Below are positions 43,375 through 53,281 of a DNA stretch of 64,000 nt, piece by piece (the stretch's first letter is position 1; every line of letters begins with the position of its first letter). A model generated the notes under the pieces. It was not told the origin of the DNA. It did no database searches and was given only the letters and a program-made list of their open reading frames with translations. This DNA is from AAA164-E04 sp964342825. Its GTDB lineage: Bacteria > Verrucomicrobiota > Verrucomicrobiia > Limisphaerales > AAA164-E04. Both the position numbers and the translations under genes were made by a program. The stretch is taken from contig CAYFHO010000018.1 in NCBI GenBank assembly GCA_964342825.1, positions 3,800-67,799 on the forward strand. Direction: 5' to 3'.

Positions 43375-44779
43375 TTTGTCTTGCCTGATGGTTGAGGTTG
43401 AATTCAATTTGCCTGATGGCTGAACTCGTGAAAGTTAATGAACCAAAATGTTCACTCGTGCCTTCGAGCTGGTTTTCGTTGAGCTGAATCAGGTCGAACG
43501 AGAGACTTCCTCCACCTGCAAAATGAGCGCGGATCCGATCGGGACTGCTTTTTGGCGGGGAAGTTTCCGAATCTTTGGAAGTAAAGTGGATTTGCTTGAT
43601 GCGCTGGACCGGAATTCGAATATCCCGATCCTTTCGAAGGCGGAAGTGAATTTTTTCATCCAGAATCTGGACGACCTCACCTTTGGGTTTGTCCTGATTG
43701 ATGAGATGCAGAACATCGGATTCATCGGTGGCTTCAAAACTTAAATCGGATTCATCGGTCCCGTCCCATTCTGTGACGAGCATGTTGCTCACCGCAAAGG
43801 ACGAAGCGCTTAATTGAGATGCCAGAGAGATCCCTTTCCCTTGCGCAACAAATCCACGGCTGTCCCTGAAGGTTGAAACAAGTTCATCATTGATGTAGAC
43901 GGCAAACTTGGAAGTTTCGCGATGTGCGCGAATACTGAATCTTGCTTTAGATAATCCGTTGAGTTTCTCCATTCGAACCTGTCCCAGGGTCAGAACACCC
44001 GTCCCGGGCTGAACTCTTTGAAAAGAGACAAATTGTGGGCTCAGGAAAAAGATGTATGAACCCTGTCGGTAATCGAAACGGTTGAACGTGTCGGTGAAAA
44101 GGGTGATGCTTAGTTGAAAGGGCTGATCCCATTCGAGATCGAAGGATAGGTTGCAGGAATCGGCTAGTTGAAAATTTCGGCCAAGGACGCCCCGGTTTTT
44201 GATGCGTAATTTTCCATCAGCATAGGTCCATCCGTTTTGCCCTTGTCCCAAAATCCAATCATCAATGCCATTGGGGCCTTCGTAGAGAACTTTGTATCCA
44301 CTCTTCAAAAAGGCGATGCGTTTGACGGCATCACGGCCTGTTGTCATTTCTCCTCCAAACCAGGTCTTTAAAGTGACTTCCTCTTGTCCCAACCGTATCA
44401 GGTTTCCGTAAACCAGATCACCATTCGTGAATTCAAATCGGCATTCTGGTTGAATCTGATGGGTGATGCCGGATGTGGCATTGAGTCGAATTCTGGAAAG
44501 ATTGTTGAGATCAAAACGAACGGGCGAAGTGGCCAGGGGGTGCTGCCAATCCAATCCATCACTGGCGGTCAGGTTTTGAATTTCTCCGTGCAGGTAGGAA
44601 CCATCCAATAACTCCATGATTTGTTCGAATGAGGACCTTTGCTCTTGTGATTCCTCCTGAGCCATCAAAGTCAGTGCCAATGGCTCGAGCAAAACCATGC
44701 ACACCATCAAGGTGGTTCGCACCCACAAGAGTTTGTGGGCGTGTATCGGCTTTTTCAATGAATGTCGTATTGAAGTCAT
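43328..44779 (-). CDS. Secreted protein with NGD beta modules and a LamG-like domain, copy 1
   Basis: 483 residues with a signal sequence (LLWVRTTLMVCMVLLEPLAL, then TLMAQ). The layout is the same as its downstream paralogue: MELLDGSYLHGEIQNLTASD and FTNGDLVYGNLIRLGQEEVT repeats, a jelly-roll (GIDDWILGQGQNGWTYADGK to GISLASQLSASSFAVSNMLV), then LINQDKPKGEVVQILDEKIH and a final repeat with GGGSLSFDLIQLNENQLEGT. Sequence identity to copy 2 is modest by eye, so the duplication is old and both copies are retained. It starts one base after the stop of the toroid gene, so translation is coupled. No catalytic motif is visible. Confidence 0.72.
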   Translation of the reverse strand: MTSIRHSLKKPIHAHKLLWVRTTLMVCMVLLEPLALTLMAQEESQEQRSSFEQIMELLDGSYLHGEIQNLTASDGLDWQHPLATSPVRFDLNNLSRIRLNATSGITHQIQPECRFEFTNGDLVYGNLIRLGQEEVTLKTWFGGEMTTGRDAVKRIAFLKSGYKVLYEGPNGIDDWILGQGQNGWTYADGKLRIKNRGVLGRNFQLADSCNLSFDLEWDQPFQLSITLFTDTFNRFDYRQGSYIFFLSPQFVSFQRVQPGTGVLTLGQVRMEKLNGLSKARFSIRAHRETSKFAVYINDELVSTFRDSRGFVAQGKGISLASQLSASSFAVSNMLVTEWDGTDESDLSFEATDESDVLHLINQDKPKGEVVQILDEKIHFRLRKDRDIRIPVQRIKQIHFTSKDSETSPPKSSPDRIRAHFAGGGSLSFDLIQLNENQLEGTSEHFGSLTFTSSAIRQIEFNLNHQARQNDQAADTFWNTESQP

Positions 44780-44780
44780 C

Positions 44781-45791
44781 TCAACGTTCGTAGATCGGGA
44801 GAAACCGGTAATTCAGAGCCAGAGACAACAGTGACGCCGCTGTGCTGAAAGTCGTTCCAAACTGACCGTCCCAACTTCCATCCGGGTTTTGTGATTGTTT
44901 CAATTCCTGAATGTTTTCGCGATTCCACGCATTCCACTCCTCAGGTGAAGCATGGAAAAATGCCTGCGATCCGTAGTACAGGAAATAATGGTAGTAGCTG
45001 CTGGATTTGGATGATCGCTTCAGAAAGTTAAATGCCGACTTGAATTGTGCCGTTTCCTTCCTTTTGGCAAGGGCAAGGACCAGGCAGCCAATGGCGGTTC
45101 GCGGTCCGTTGGGGCCCGAAGAAGATGTGTAGCCAAATCCCCCATCAGTGGATTGGCAGGATTGAAAATAGGCGATTCCTTTTTCAATGGCTTCCTGTGG
45201 TACGGATAATCCTGCGTTTCGTGCTGCAAATAATGCCACCATTTGGGCTCCGCTGACAGTAGTGTCGGCGTCTGTGCTTTCTGGTGAATATCGCCAGGCA
45301 TTGTGCGGGTTGTTAGCTTGTGATGTCAGAATCAGTTCGATGGCCGCTTCAAGTGCCGGACCAATGCGGTCATCAATCAAGGTTCCATAGGCTTCGGCCA
45401 AAGCCAGGGTGGCGAAACCATGGTTATACATCGTTCGACCGATGTAACCCGTTTCTGAATTTTGTTCCGACAGTATGAAATCGATTCCCTTTTCAATCGT
45501 CAGAGCATAGGGCCCATGATTCGGATCGTCTCCGTGTGCCAGGATACTCACCAACGCCAGCCCAACGACACCGGGTTCCATTCCGTAGGGTCGATCTCCC
45601 CAGTTGCCTCGCTCAGTCTGCGATCCAATGAGAAATTGGAGCCCTTTCACATAAATTCGATCGACCTCCATGGCCGCCAGGTCCACTTGATCTGTGAAAA
45701 GTTGCTGGGCCCAGGTTCTGGGAGTTGACGCCATCAAGAGAATGATGGCGAATTTCAAGAAACTGTTTTTGAATCGCTGCCTGCTGATCAT
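44781..45791 (-). CDS. Secreted squalene-cyclase/prenyltransferase-like alpha-toroid protein
   Basis: 336 residues with a signal peptide (SFLKFAIILLMASTPRTWAQ). At least five alpha-toroid repeats of the terpenoid cyclase/protein prenyltransferase type follow: GLQFLIGSQTERGNWGDRPY, GIDFILSEQNSETGYIGRTM, AIELILTSQANNPHNAWRYS, GIAYFQSCQSTDGGFGYTSS and IQELKQSQNPDGSWDGQFGT. The DxDD acid motif of true cyclases is absent (the place reads DADTTVSG), and a secreted location does not suit terpene synthesis. A binding or scaffold role is therefore more likely. It follows the DUF4175 gene by 11 bases in the MoxR-led operon. A related fold appears at the end of the sigma fusion at 34750. Confidence 0.82.
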   Translation of the reverse strand: MISRQRFKNSFLKFAIILLMASTPRTWAQQLFTDQVDLAAMEVDRIYVKGLQFLIGSQTERGNWGDRPYGMEPGVVGLALVSILAHGDDPNHGPYALTIEKGIDFILSEQNSETGYIGRTMYNHGFATLALAEAYGTLIDDRIGPALEAAIELILTSQANNPHNAWRYSPESTDADTTVSGAQMVALFAARNAGLSVPQEAIEKGIAYFQSCQSTDGGFGYTSSSGPNGPRTAIGCLVLALAKRKETAQFKSAFNFLKRSSKSSSYYHYFLYYGSQAFFHASPEEWNAWNRENIQELKQSQNPDGSWDGQFGTTFSTAASLLSLALNYRFLPIYER

Positions 45792-45802
45792 CTTGTCGTG
45801 CC

Positions 45803-48800
45803 TTAATTGGATGGATTGTTGACGGGGCTCGGTTGTTCCAGTTGTTCCAATTGTTTGTAGTAAGCCTCAAAGGATTTTCTGAATTCAGTTGGCAAATCCC
45901 CAGCCTGGCCGCTTCCTCGGGAAACGCTCCTGGATTCTCCAGCGTCCCCTTCATCATTTCCTCCCGGATTGAGTGAATTCCGGTCCGTGTCTCCTCCGGC
46001 GGTGCTGCCACCTCCCATGTTTCCTTTACCCTGCTGGCCCATGCCCTGCTTGGCCATCATCATCTGCATCATGAAGGACATGGCCTGGCTGGAGCTGGAG
46101 GAACTGCTGCTGTTTTGTTGAGCTTGTTCGTTGAGAATGTTGATGGCGTCCGTCAGAGCGGTGATCGATTTGGTTTCGGGCTCGATTGCCCGATCATCGG
46201 TTTGACCTCGAGCCAAGGCATCAGCGGCATTGCCCATGTGCGAATGGATTTCTTCAAAAATCTGGTCCAGGAAGGGGATGGGAGTTTCCTCACGAACCTG
46301 TAACAAATCCTCCTGAAGTCTGGATTGATCATCTGATAATGCCCGGCCTTTTTCGACTCGTATTTCTGGTTCGGAATTCTGACGGTCCAGCAGGCGTGTC
46401 TGCATCCTCAGGTTGAGTTCGCTTTCACGCATACGCAGCAGAGCCATCAGCTGTTTGGTCAAGTCTTCCTGGTTGCTTTCTCCACCACCTTCACCACCCC
46501 CGCTTCCATCAGATTCCTTTTGAGGTTCAAGCTGGCTGGCCCATTTTTCAAATTGTGTTGCCCAAATAGAGACTTGGTCGGCAGCTTCCATGGTGATGTT
46601 CTTTAGGATCAACTCTTGAGTCGTGATGATTCCCTCCACGATTTGCCTGGCTTTCATGTCTTCACTCACTTCGCCGTAAGCTTCCTTTTGAGTTCTTTCG
46701 AAGAACCGTCCAATCTCGTCCTGAAGCTCCTGGGATTTATCCGCGGTTTCTTTCTGAGTATCCCCTAGTTTATCGTGCAGAGCGCGCCATCGAGGTGCCA
46801 ATTCATCGGGGAAAAGTCCGATGGTATCCTCGGCCCCATCCATCAAGGTGGTTTCCAGATCCATCTCAATCTTGCCCAATCCCCGAAGTCGCTGCGCCAG
46901 GGTGAGGGCCTGTAACTGGTCTAGATCTTCGTTCACCATGGCCTGAAGGGCTTCAAGGCTTTCGAGGATTTCCTGTTCGGTCTCCTGGGCCTCCTGCATG
47001 GCCTGCTGCTGCGCGCTTTTTGAAGATTGGCTTTGTGAAGGAGAACTTTGGGAAGCCTTGCTGAGTGACTCGGCGGCTTCCTGCATTTTTTGTTCCGCCA
47101 GTTGTTGCATTTCGCTTAATGTCTTGGACCATTCGGACATGACCTCATCGGTGAAAGAGGGATTACGCATTGCTTCCTTGAGTGTCTCCATACCCTTCCG
47201 TGCCATTTCAGAAAGTTGTGAAGCGTTTAATTTCTGGTCCATGGCCTGGTCCTCAAGTCGAGCGGTCAACTCCTCTTCGGACAAGGTATCCATCTGCTCA
47301 ATGGTTTCGTTGGTGGCGGTGGCAATGGATTGTTCCAACCGTGAAACATCCTCCAGCTGTGTCAAAAGCGCTTCCAGTTGTTGGCGTATGCGTTCTGCAT
47401 GTTCTACGGCACTGACAATGTGGATGCGGTAAATGGCCGTTTGACCTGGAACTCGGTCAGGATAAAAGTCGGTGACAAAACCTCTCATCTCCACCACATC
47501 CCCTGGTTCAATGTTGTAAAGGTTGGGACTGAAGTAAAAGGAGACTCCAAGCTCTTTTTGTGCGGAATGAAGCGAAGAGTCAGAGAAATCAAATTCGAGT
47601 ACTTCTTTGGAAGGCTTCACACCATTGAGTGTTTCCCAGTTGATTCCAAAGTCCTTCACTCCGTAATCATCACGCACTTCTGTTTTCAATTCCAATGCCT
47701 CGGTCTCAAGAATGGCCATCTCTCGGTATAGTTCAGGGAACTGGAAAGTGGGGGCCTGGTCCTCACGTTGACGAATATTCAAATTCCAGGGTTGTGCGTT
47801 GGTGAATCCATAGGTGTCCGTCCATTGTAGACTGGCTTCAAAGGCATCCCCGGTCTCCAACCATTCACTGGTGAATGTGGCATTGCTGATCGTGACCTGC
47901 ACTGGATTGAGGCTCCCCCAGGTTAAGTTCAATTCTTTCAAATCCCTATTGATGGCACCTGTGATTTGAATCTTGGAGCCTTTCAGTATATCCAGTCCTC
48001 CAGACTCAATTTGCAGGGAGTCATCGGGAAGTTCCAAATACTCGGGCATCTTGATCGTGGCACTCAGCGAAACAAGTGTCGGGCGCTGCATGGGTTTGAT
48101 CTGGCTCTCTGCCGAACCGTCGCCTACCAGCACTTTCATGTTGGTCTCTTTGAATTGTCCAGGAATCTCCAGTTGGATGCGTTCGCCTTCCACTTCCCCC
48201 GTCACCTGATAACCCGAGTCCAGTTGTACCGTCACCTTGCTGGGTTTCCAAAATGAGAGGTATTTTACATCTGCACCTAACTGGAAGGATTCTCCTCGGA
48301 TGGTCAAATGTTCCTGGGTGTCCGGTTGAATGGTGACCAGGGTGTAACGAGGTCTGGGACTTCCAGGTTTGATCCAGCGAGTCAAGGTGTTCTTGAAAGC
48401 TCCCGGAAGGATTCCGAGTAAAATGACCGCGATGAGCGCCAATGTGCCGGAAATGATACAAAGGCGCTTCAACAAAGTCGTAGGCACTGCCTGCGTGAAA
48501 TCACAACCTCTGGCATCCAGATCGACCTGCTGAACAGCAGCTTGATATAGCTCCTCCGAGTAAGTGGTTTCCTCGCTGTTGTCTTCGGTCAATTCAACGA
48601 TTCCCAGCAGGCGATCCCCCAGGATACGGTATTGTCGTTGTACCAGACGCGAATAATCCCTGAGGTTGCGTTCGGCTATCATCCAACGCCAGCACCACCA
48701 GCCTCCGCTCAGGCACGCGGCGACCAAAGCACCAAGGAGAAGTGAACCGCGAATCAATGACGGAGTGTCATGCCAGCGATCCAGAACAAAGGCACTCAGG

Positions 48801-48949
48801 AACGAAAGCAGCACGGCGAAGACACCCCAATTGATGCTCAAGGCCAGTTCCACACGCCAGAGCCTCGATTTCAATTCGCGAAACTGACTTTTCAGTCGTT
48901 CCGGCAAATGATGCGGTTCAATGCGTTGTTTGTTGTTCACTGGCTTCAT
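45803..48949 (-). CDS. DUF4175-type membrane protein with long coiled-coil
   Basis: 1048 residues from the ATG complementary to 48947-48949; an open extension to 49102 overlaps the upstream gene and is rejected. Three transmembrane helices sit in the N-terminal 200 residues (INWGVFAVLLSFLSAFVLDR, LIRGSLLLGALVAACLSGGW, CIISGTLALIAVILLGILPG). Beta domains follow, then a glutamine- and glutamate-rich coiled-coil of about 350 residues. The tail is low-complexity, with eight serines followed by methionine/glutamine- and glycine-rich segments (SFMMQMMMAKQGMGQQGKG). This matches the DUF4175 family found behind MoxR/DUF58/VWA genes. Its periplasmic coiled-coil suggests a scaffold or substrate of that system. 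Function is not established. Confidence 0.8.
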   Translation of the reverse strand: MKPVNNKQRIEPHHLPERLKSQFRELKSRLWRVELALSINWGVFAVLLSFLSAFVLDRWHDTPSLIRGSLLLGALVAACLSGGWWCWRWMIAERNLRDYSRLVQRQYRILGDRLLGIVELTEDNSEETTYSEELYQAAVQQVDLDARGCDFTQAVPTTLLKRLCIISGTLALIAVILLGILPGAFKNTLTRWIKPGSPRPRYTLVTIQPDTQEHLTIRGESFQLGADVKYLSFWKPSKVTVQLDSGYQVTGEVEGERIQLEIPGQFKETNMKVLVGDGSAESQIKPMQRPTLVSLSATIKMPEYLELPDDSLQIESGGLDILKGSKIQITGAINRDLKELNLTWGSLNPVQVTISNATFTSEWLETGDAFEASLQWTDTYGFTNAQPWNLNIRQREDQAPTFQFPELYREMAILETEALELKTEVRDDYGVKDFGINWETLNGVKPSKEVLEFDFSDSSLHSAQKELGVSFYFSPNLYNIEPGDVVEMRGFVTDFYPDRVPGQTAIYRIHIVSAVEHAERIRQQLEALLTQLEDVSRLEQSIATATNETIEQMDTLSEEELTARLEDQAMDQKLNASQLSEMARKGMETLKEAMRNPSFTDEVMSEWSKTLSEMQQLAEQKMQEAAESLSKASQSSPSQSQSSKSAQQQAMQEAQETEQEILESLEALQAMVNEDLDQLQALTLAQRLRGLGKIEMDLETTLMDGAEDTIGLFPDELAPRWRALHDKLGDTQKETADKSQELQDEIGRFFERTQKEAYGEVSEDMKARQIVEGIITTQELILKNITMEAADQVSIWATQFEKWASQLEPQKESDGSGGGEGGGESNQEDLTKQLMALLRMRESELNLRMQTRLLDRQNSEPEIRVEKGRALSDDQSRLQEDLLQVREETPIPFLDQIFEEIHSHMGNAADALARGQTDDRAIEPETKSITALTDAINILNEQAQQNSSSSSSSSQAMSFMMQMMMAKQGMGQQGKGNMGGGSTAGGDTDRNSLNPGGNDEGDAGESRSVSRGSGQAGDLPTEFRKSFEAYYKQLEQLEQPSPVNNPSN

Positions 48950-49017
48950 ACTGCTCAAGTGGTTCCGGTTCGTCAATGGATCTGGACCTGATTCATCATG
49001 CCACGTTCTTTCACAAT

Positions 49018-51219
49018 TTAAACCAATCCAAAGTATTTTCTTCCAATCCAGTAAAATGCCAGGAGTCCCAGCAGAACAGCTCCCCAGACCGGATTGGACC
49101 AAAGTCTGAATCGAATTTCTCGCGGCTTAGGTTCCGGTAGCACGGAAATCTGTTGTATCAATTCGGACAAGCCTGTTGTGTCCACTTTTTTACCTCGAGA
49201 TATCCGGGCAATCTCTTCGAGCACATCGGCTCTTGCTGGTTGGCCAATTTTTTCAACCACAGGTCTCAAGACTTCGAGTCGTGTTTCCAATTGCCGATTT
49301 TCCTCGGTGGATTTGATGTCGATGACATGCACTCCGGATTCCCTTGCCTCCACGCTGGCTCTGAAAACACCCCAACCACCATCTTCGGGCTCCATGTTAA
49401 ATGTTTCCTTACGCCCGCCTGGCGTGGTGATGCTGGCTACCACTCTTCCTTCCTGGAGGGGATATCCACTCCGGTCCATCACTGTGGCACTCAGGTGCAC
49501 TGTCTGGCCAATTTCTGGTTTTTCAGGGGTGTAGGTGAGCCGGATTCCTTCATCCTGCGAAATGTGCCTCTGGTGAGCCATCCAGCGGACGACCTGGCTC
49601 CAGAACCTGTAGTGGTACAAATCCTCAACTCCCCGTCGCCATCTCCAGGCACTGTCCGTTCCCATGAACAGCACCTTGCCGTTTCCGAATGGACGAATAG
49701 CCAGGAGGGGAATGCGTCCCCAGTTGTTTCGAATGGAATCGTGGACTGCAAGCACCTCGGAACCTGGGCGGCTTTTTTCAATGGCTGCAGACCAGTAAAA
49801 ACCGGGCAGCTGCTTCCATAATTCAGTATTACGCTCAGCCGAGATGTCAAAGCGAGTGAGCCAGTGACCTGAGCCCAATCTGGTGAGTGCAAGCTGTGCC
49901 TCGTTTTGCAAACCGATACCTTCGGGGCGATTGAGATCAAATTGAACCGGTATCAGGTCTTCCAGATCAGTTTCCAGCCAGGTGGTATGACGTCCCCGAC
50001 GTCCGGGCATCAGGACCAGACCACCTGCCTGTTGCTCCACCAATCCGCGAATGAGTGTGATATCGTCCTTGGTCAAACCATTGTCGCCTACGCCTACATC
50101 ACCCAGAAAAATGACATCATAGGGTGCAATCAAATCCTTGCTGTTGGGAAAAGCGGACAAGTAATCTCGACCTCCGCCCATTCCGGTTTGAGGATGGAAC
50201 AGCAAACTGTCCATATCAACACCGGGGTCACGTTCCAGTGCGTTTCGCAGGTAACGATATTCCCAACGAGGATAAGAATCGATAACAAGCACCTTCAGCG
50301 TTTCCATACGCACATTGACCGTAAAAGAAGTTGAATTGTTATCGGGCAGTGCCTCGCCTTCCTGCACAGGTAATTCAAGGGTCAGACTGCGTTCGCCGAC
50401 TTTTTGTGGAGACCAGACGACGGTGTCTTGCAGGTCGGTGGAGGCGGGTAAGGTGATTTCTTTTTCTGCCACTATTTCCTCCCCATCCTTCAAAAGAGTT
50501 TTGAATTTGAAATCCTTTTGCATGCGGTTGTGAACATGAAACGGAATCGAAATCTGTTCGCCCATCAAACCATAGGATGGGGCACTGACCGCACTGAGTT
50601 CAATATCTGGAAGAGGAGATTCACGTCCTACCTGAACTGTAAAGATGGGAATGGATTGATTGCGATATTGAGCTGCAGCCAGGGCGGGGGAATCTCCAAG
50701 GTTCCAGTCTCCATCAGAAAGAACCAAAACTGCTTTCAAATTTGATTCACGCTGAATGGCGGATTCCAAGGCTTGATTCAGGTCGGTACCTTCAACTTTT
50801 TCAATGTTTGCCTCGGTGGATTCCCCCGATGGAGGTTGTGCAAAGGCATCGACCAATAGGCGTGAAGTTTTTTCAAGGGGTTCCAGCACTTTCTCGTCGA
50901 TTTGGGTGGTCACCCAATCTTTTCTCGCCACGACTTGGTTGGTGTGGATTACATCACGTGTCGTCATACTCCCCGACACGTCATTCAATACGACCACCGC
51001 CGGTTCTTCTGTCCACTGGATTACTTGAATACGTTCAGGTCTCAGCAATGTGATCAATAGCATCACAATGATGATCAAACGAAAGACTTCCAAAGCCAGG
51101 ATTTGAGGTGATTTTGTGTTGCTTTTCCAAATACGGTAGGAAAACCACAGCGAAAGGATTCCCAACATAAATGCGGAGAATATCAACAGTGGGGAACTGG
51201 CAAAGGTCCAGTGGCTCAT
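49018..51219 (-). CDS. VWA-domain membrane protein with glutamine-amidotransferase-like region
   Basis: 733 residues. Two N-terminal membrane helices (LLIFSAFMLGILSLWFSYRI and VFRLIIIVMLLITLLRPERI) lead to a von Willebrand A domain with a MIDAS motif D-V-S-G-S (AVVVLNDVSGSMTTRD). A Rossmann-like segment typical of the GATase1-like part of these proteins follows (YDVIFLGDVGVGDNGLTKDD, then GLVLMPGRRG). Beta-sandwich repeats come next, and a final helix near the C-terminus (PVWGAVLLGLLAFYWIGRKY). The start overlaps the stop of the BatA-like gene by four bases. VWA proteins of this operon type bind partners through a metal ion and are presumed clients of the MoxR ATPase. Confidence 0.85.
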   Translation of the reverse strand: MSHWTFASSPLLIFSAFMLGILSLWFSYRIWKSNTKSPQILALEVFRLIIIVMLLITLLRPERIQVIQWTEEPAVVVLNDVSGSMTTRDVIHTNQVVARKDWVTTQIDEKVLEPLEKTSRLLVDAFAQPPSGESTEANIEKVEGTDLNQALESAIQRESNLKAVLVLSDGDWNLGDSPALAAAQYRNQSIPIFTVQVGRESPLPDIELSAVSAPSYGLMGEQISIPFHVHNRMQKDFKFKTLLKDGEEIVAEKEITLPASTDLQDTVVWSPQKVGERSLTLELPVQEGEALPDNNSTSFTVNVRMETLKVLVIDSYPRWEYRYLRNALERDPGVDMDSLLFHPQTGMGGGRDYLSAFPNSKDLIAPYDVIFLGDVGVGDNGLTKDDITLIRGLVEQQAGGLVLMPGRRGRHTTWLETDLEDLIPVQFDLNRPEGIGLQNEAQLALTRLGSGHWLTRFDISAERNTELWKQLPGFYWSAAIEKSRPGSEVLAVHDSIRNNWGRIPLLAIRPFGNGKVLFMGTDSAWRWRRGVEDLYHYRFWSQVVRWMAHQRHISQDEGIRLTYTPEKPEIGQTVHLSATVMDRSGYPLQEGRVVASITTPGGRKETFNMEPEDGGWGVFRASVEARESGVHVIDIKSTEENRQLETRLEVLRPVVEKIGQPARADVLEEIARISRGKKVDTTGLSELIQQISVLPEPKPREIRFRLWSNPVWGAVLLGLLAFYWIGRKYFGLV

Positions 51220-53237
51220 GATGGTATTCCTCCGGTTACCGTGGTTGATGAGCTGCGACCCAGCCTCGTTTGAGCCACACTGCCCGGACCCGACATCATG
51301 AGCCAGCTCTCTACCAACAGGAAGATCAGCAGCAGAAACAGGAACACACGCCAGATTTCACCCTGCAGATTCGAGTCACTCTGCCCGGACGATTCCATGA
51401 ACATTTGAAAAGATTGACCGTCAAACAAGCTCGCCACTGTTTCGCTACTTGCCAAGGCTGGTTCAAATTCGGATGCAGGAGGATTCACTGCCGCCAGTCG
51501 ATTGCCTGACTTGTAAATTCCTGCGTGCCACTCAATTTGACTGGTTGAATTCTCATCCAGAGGGGCCCAACCAGCGTCGAGTTCAATTTGGCTCAACTCG
51601 CCACAAGTCAGAAACAAGGTGCTTTCCAACCTTCGAGTGCCTTCCTGTCCCATGCGTTGCAACAAAGGAAGAAGAACGGGGCCTTGATCCAGATTAGACC
51701 AACTCCCCAAAGGCAATGTGGTTAGGAAATAAATGGAGCCCTGACCTGTTTTTTGATGAATCAACAGAGGTTCTCCATCTGAAAAAGCTGCTAGCACTGT
51801 ATCGGTATGCTGAACTCGCCTGCGCTTCAGGGCATCGAGTTGATCAACCGGTAGACTGAATCCTTCTTCTGTGTCAGCCAGGGGGCCTGTGTCTTTCTCC
51901 CATCGTCCAACGACAAAGGTTTCACCGGCGGGAGCCGTATTCAAATTCAGCCAGCGTACTCCTGCAAAAGTCTGATCCTCTGGATTACCTCCCTCAGATG
52001 GCAGGCAAACAACGACACCCCCTTCGGCGGCAAATTTCATGAGTTGGTCTGCCTGGTCGCCCTCGGGAAGGGAGCCTTGCCAGACAATCAGGGTGGTATC
52101 AGCCATTTGCAGGGATTGATTGAAAGGTCTCTGAATGAATTGGGAAGGTTCCAGCGTGTCTCCTGCGATGTGGCCGGATGCTAATGCCAGGACTCTTCCG
52201 GTATAGGTATGGTCGGTGACCACGAGGGAGCGATGAGTCCGTGCCTTGCCATAGACAAAATGCAAGGAGTTGTTTCGTGGGTTTCCATCGGCTGGTAATG
52301 CAAGCGTGCCCCATCCAGCTTCTTCTGCTGATCCCAATTCCCACTGGTCCTGCCATCGAACCTGGGCAGCTTGCACTGGTATTTCAATCCCCGAGGAAAG
52401 TCCGTTCAAGGTGCGGGTCGCGATGACGGTTTCCTCGGAAAGCTGGGATTGCGATACATCGGCTACCAAACGCAGTGTTCTTCCTTCTTCCTGAGTGGTG
52501 ACTGAAACGTCGGCCAACTGAATCGCAGTGTCCAGTTCCGTCTGTTCGTTGACCGCCAGTAAGCGGTATCTCAGTGTTTGAGGAAGGTTATCGAATTGTT
52601 TCATCAACGATTCCCAGCGATCATCGGATGGCTGCCAATCTGATTCTTGAAGATCCGAGGCAATCCATATTTCCGTGGTGCCCGCCTGGTTGTCAATCAA
52701 CCACTGCAAGGCTCTCTGCATCAAGGACGGCAGATTAGCGGCGGTGTCCGTGGGCTCTGCCATGGAGTGATTTTTTAGTTCTGAGATGTCCGGGATGCTT
52801 TGAGGGGTGCTCGAAGCACTATCGATCAATACAAAGTGGGAATGCCCTTCATAGGGAGCCGCGGCCTGGGTCAGTAATTCCAAGGCTTGCTCTCTTCTTG
52901 AAAGCGAAGTGCCTGCCAATCGGGTTTCCATGCTGGCAGAGCGATCCAGTAAAATGAGCACGGTATCGGGCGCCGACGCAAAGGCCCACCCCATCCAGCC
53001 GCCAGAGAGTGGTCTGGCAAGAAACAGCAGCAACATCAGGACCGCCAGGGTGCGGAAGAGCAGAATCAGGAATTGTTTCAGCTTGGCTCGATTGACCGAA
53101 CTTCTCGAGGCTGCAACCAGAAAGCGCATCGCTCCCCAGGGAATTGTCCGGTGCCTGAGACGATTGAGCAGGTGAATGATCACCGGAACCAATATCAACG
53201 GCAAACCGAATAGTATGATGGGTTGCAGGAATGTCAT
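51216..53237 (-). CDS. BatA/VWA-domain membrane protein
   Basis: 673 residues. The N-terminus is the BatA (aerotolerance regulator N-terminal) domain with two helices: PIILFGLPLILVPVIIHLLN, then RHRTIPWGAMRFLVAASRSS and ILLFRTLAVLMLLLFLARPL. A VWA domain follows with the MIDAS motif D-R-S-A-S (VLILLDRSASMETRLAG). The C-terminal half is beta-rich, with a single anchor helix near the end (WRVFLFLLLIFLLVESWLMM). Family members with MoxR and DUF58 proteins form envelope quality-control or metal-insertion systems in other bacteria. It starts 44 bases after the DUF58 gene and overlaps the next VWA gene by four bases. Confidence 0.88.
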   Translation of the reverse strand: MTFLQPIILFGLPLILVPVIIHLLNRLRHRTIPWGAMRFLVAASRSSVNRAKLKQFLILLFRTLAVLMLLLFLARPLSGGWMGWAFASAPDTVLILLDRSASMETRLAGTSLSRREQALELLTQAAAPYEGHSHFVLIDSASSTPQSIPDISELKNHSMAEPTDTAANLPSLMQRALQWLIDNQAGTTEIWIASDLQESDWQPSDDRWESLMKQFDNLPQTLRYRLLAVNEQTELDTAIQLADVSVTTQEEGRTLRLVADVSQSQLSEETVIATRTLNGLSSGIEIPVQAAQVRWQDQWELGSAEEAGWGTLALPADGNPRNNSLHFVYGKARTHRSLVVTDHTYTGRVLALASGHIAGDTLEPSQFIQRPFNQSLQMADTTLIVWQGSLPEGDQADQLMKFAAEGGVVVCLPSEGGNPEDQTFAGVRWLNLNTAPAGETFVVGRWEKDTGPLADTEEGFSLPVDQLDALKRRRVQHTDTVLAAFSDGEPLLIHQKTGQGSIYFLTTLPLGSWSNLDQGPVLLPLLQRMGQEGTRRLESTLFLTCGELSQIELDAGWAPLDENSTSQIEWHAGIYKSGNRLAAVNPPASEFEPALASSETVASLFDGQSFQMFMESSGQSDSNLQGEIWRVFLFLLLIFLLVESWLMMSGPGSVAQTRLGRSSSTTVTGGIPS

Positions 53238-53281
53238 ACTTCAGCAATCGACCGTCGGGTTGGTTGGCAATGTTTATCCAT

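Noticed and set aside
44781..45791. Terpene cyclase function for the toroid protein
   Set aside because: It has a signal peptide and lacks the DxDD motif; its operon is about VWA/MoxR proteins, not isoprenoids.
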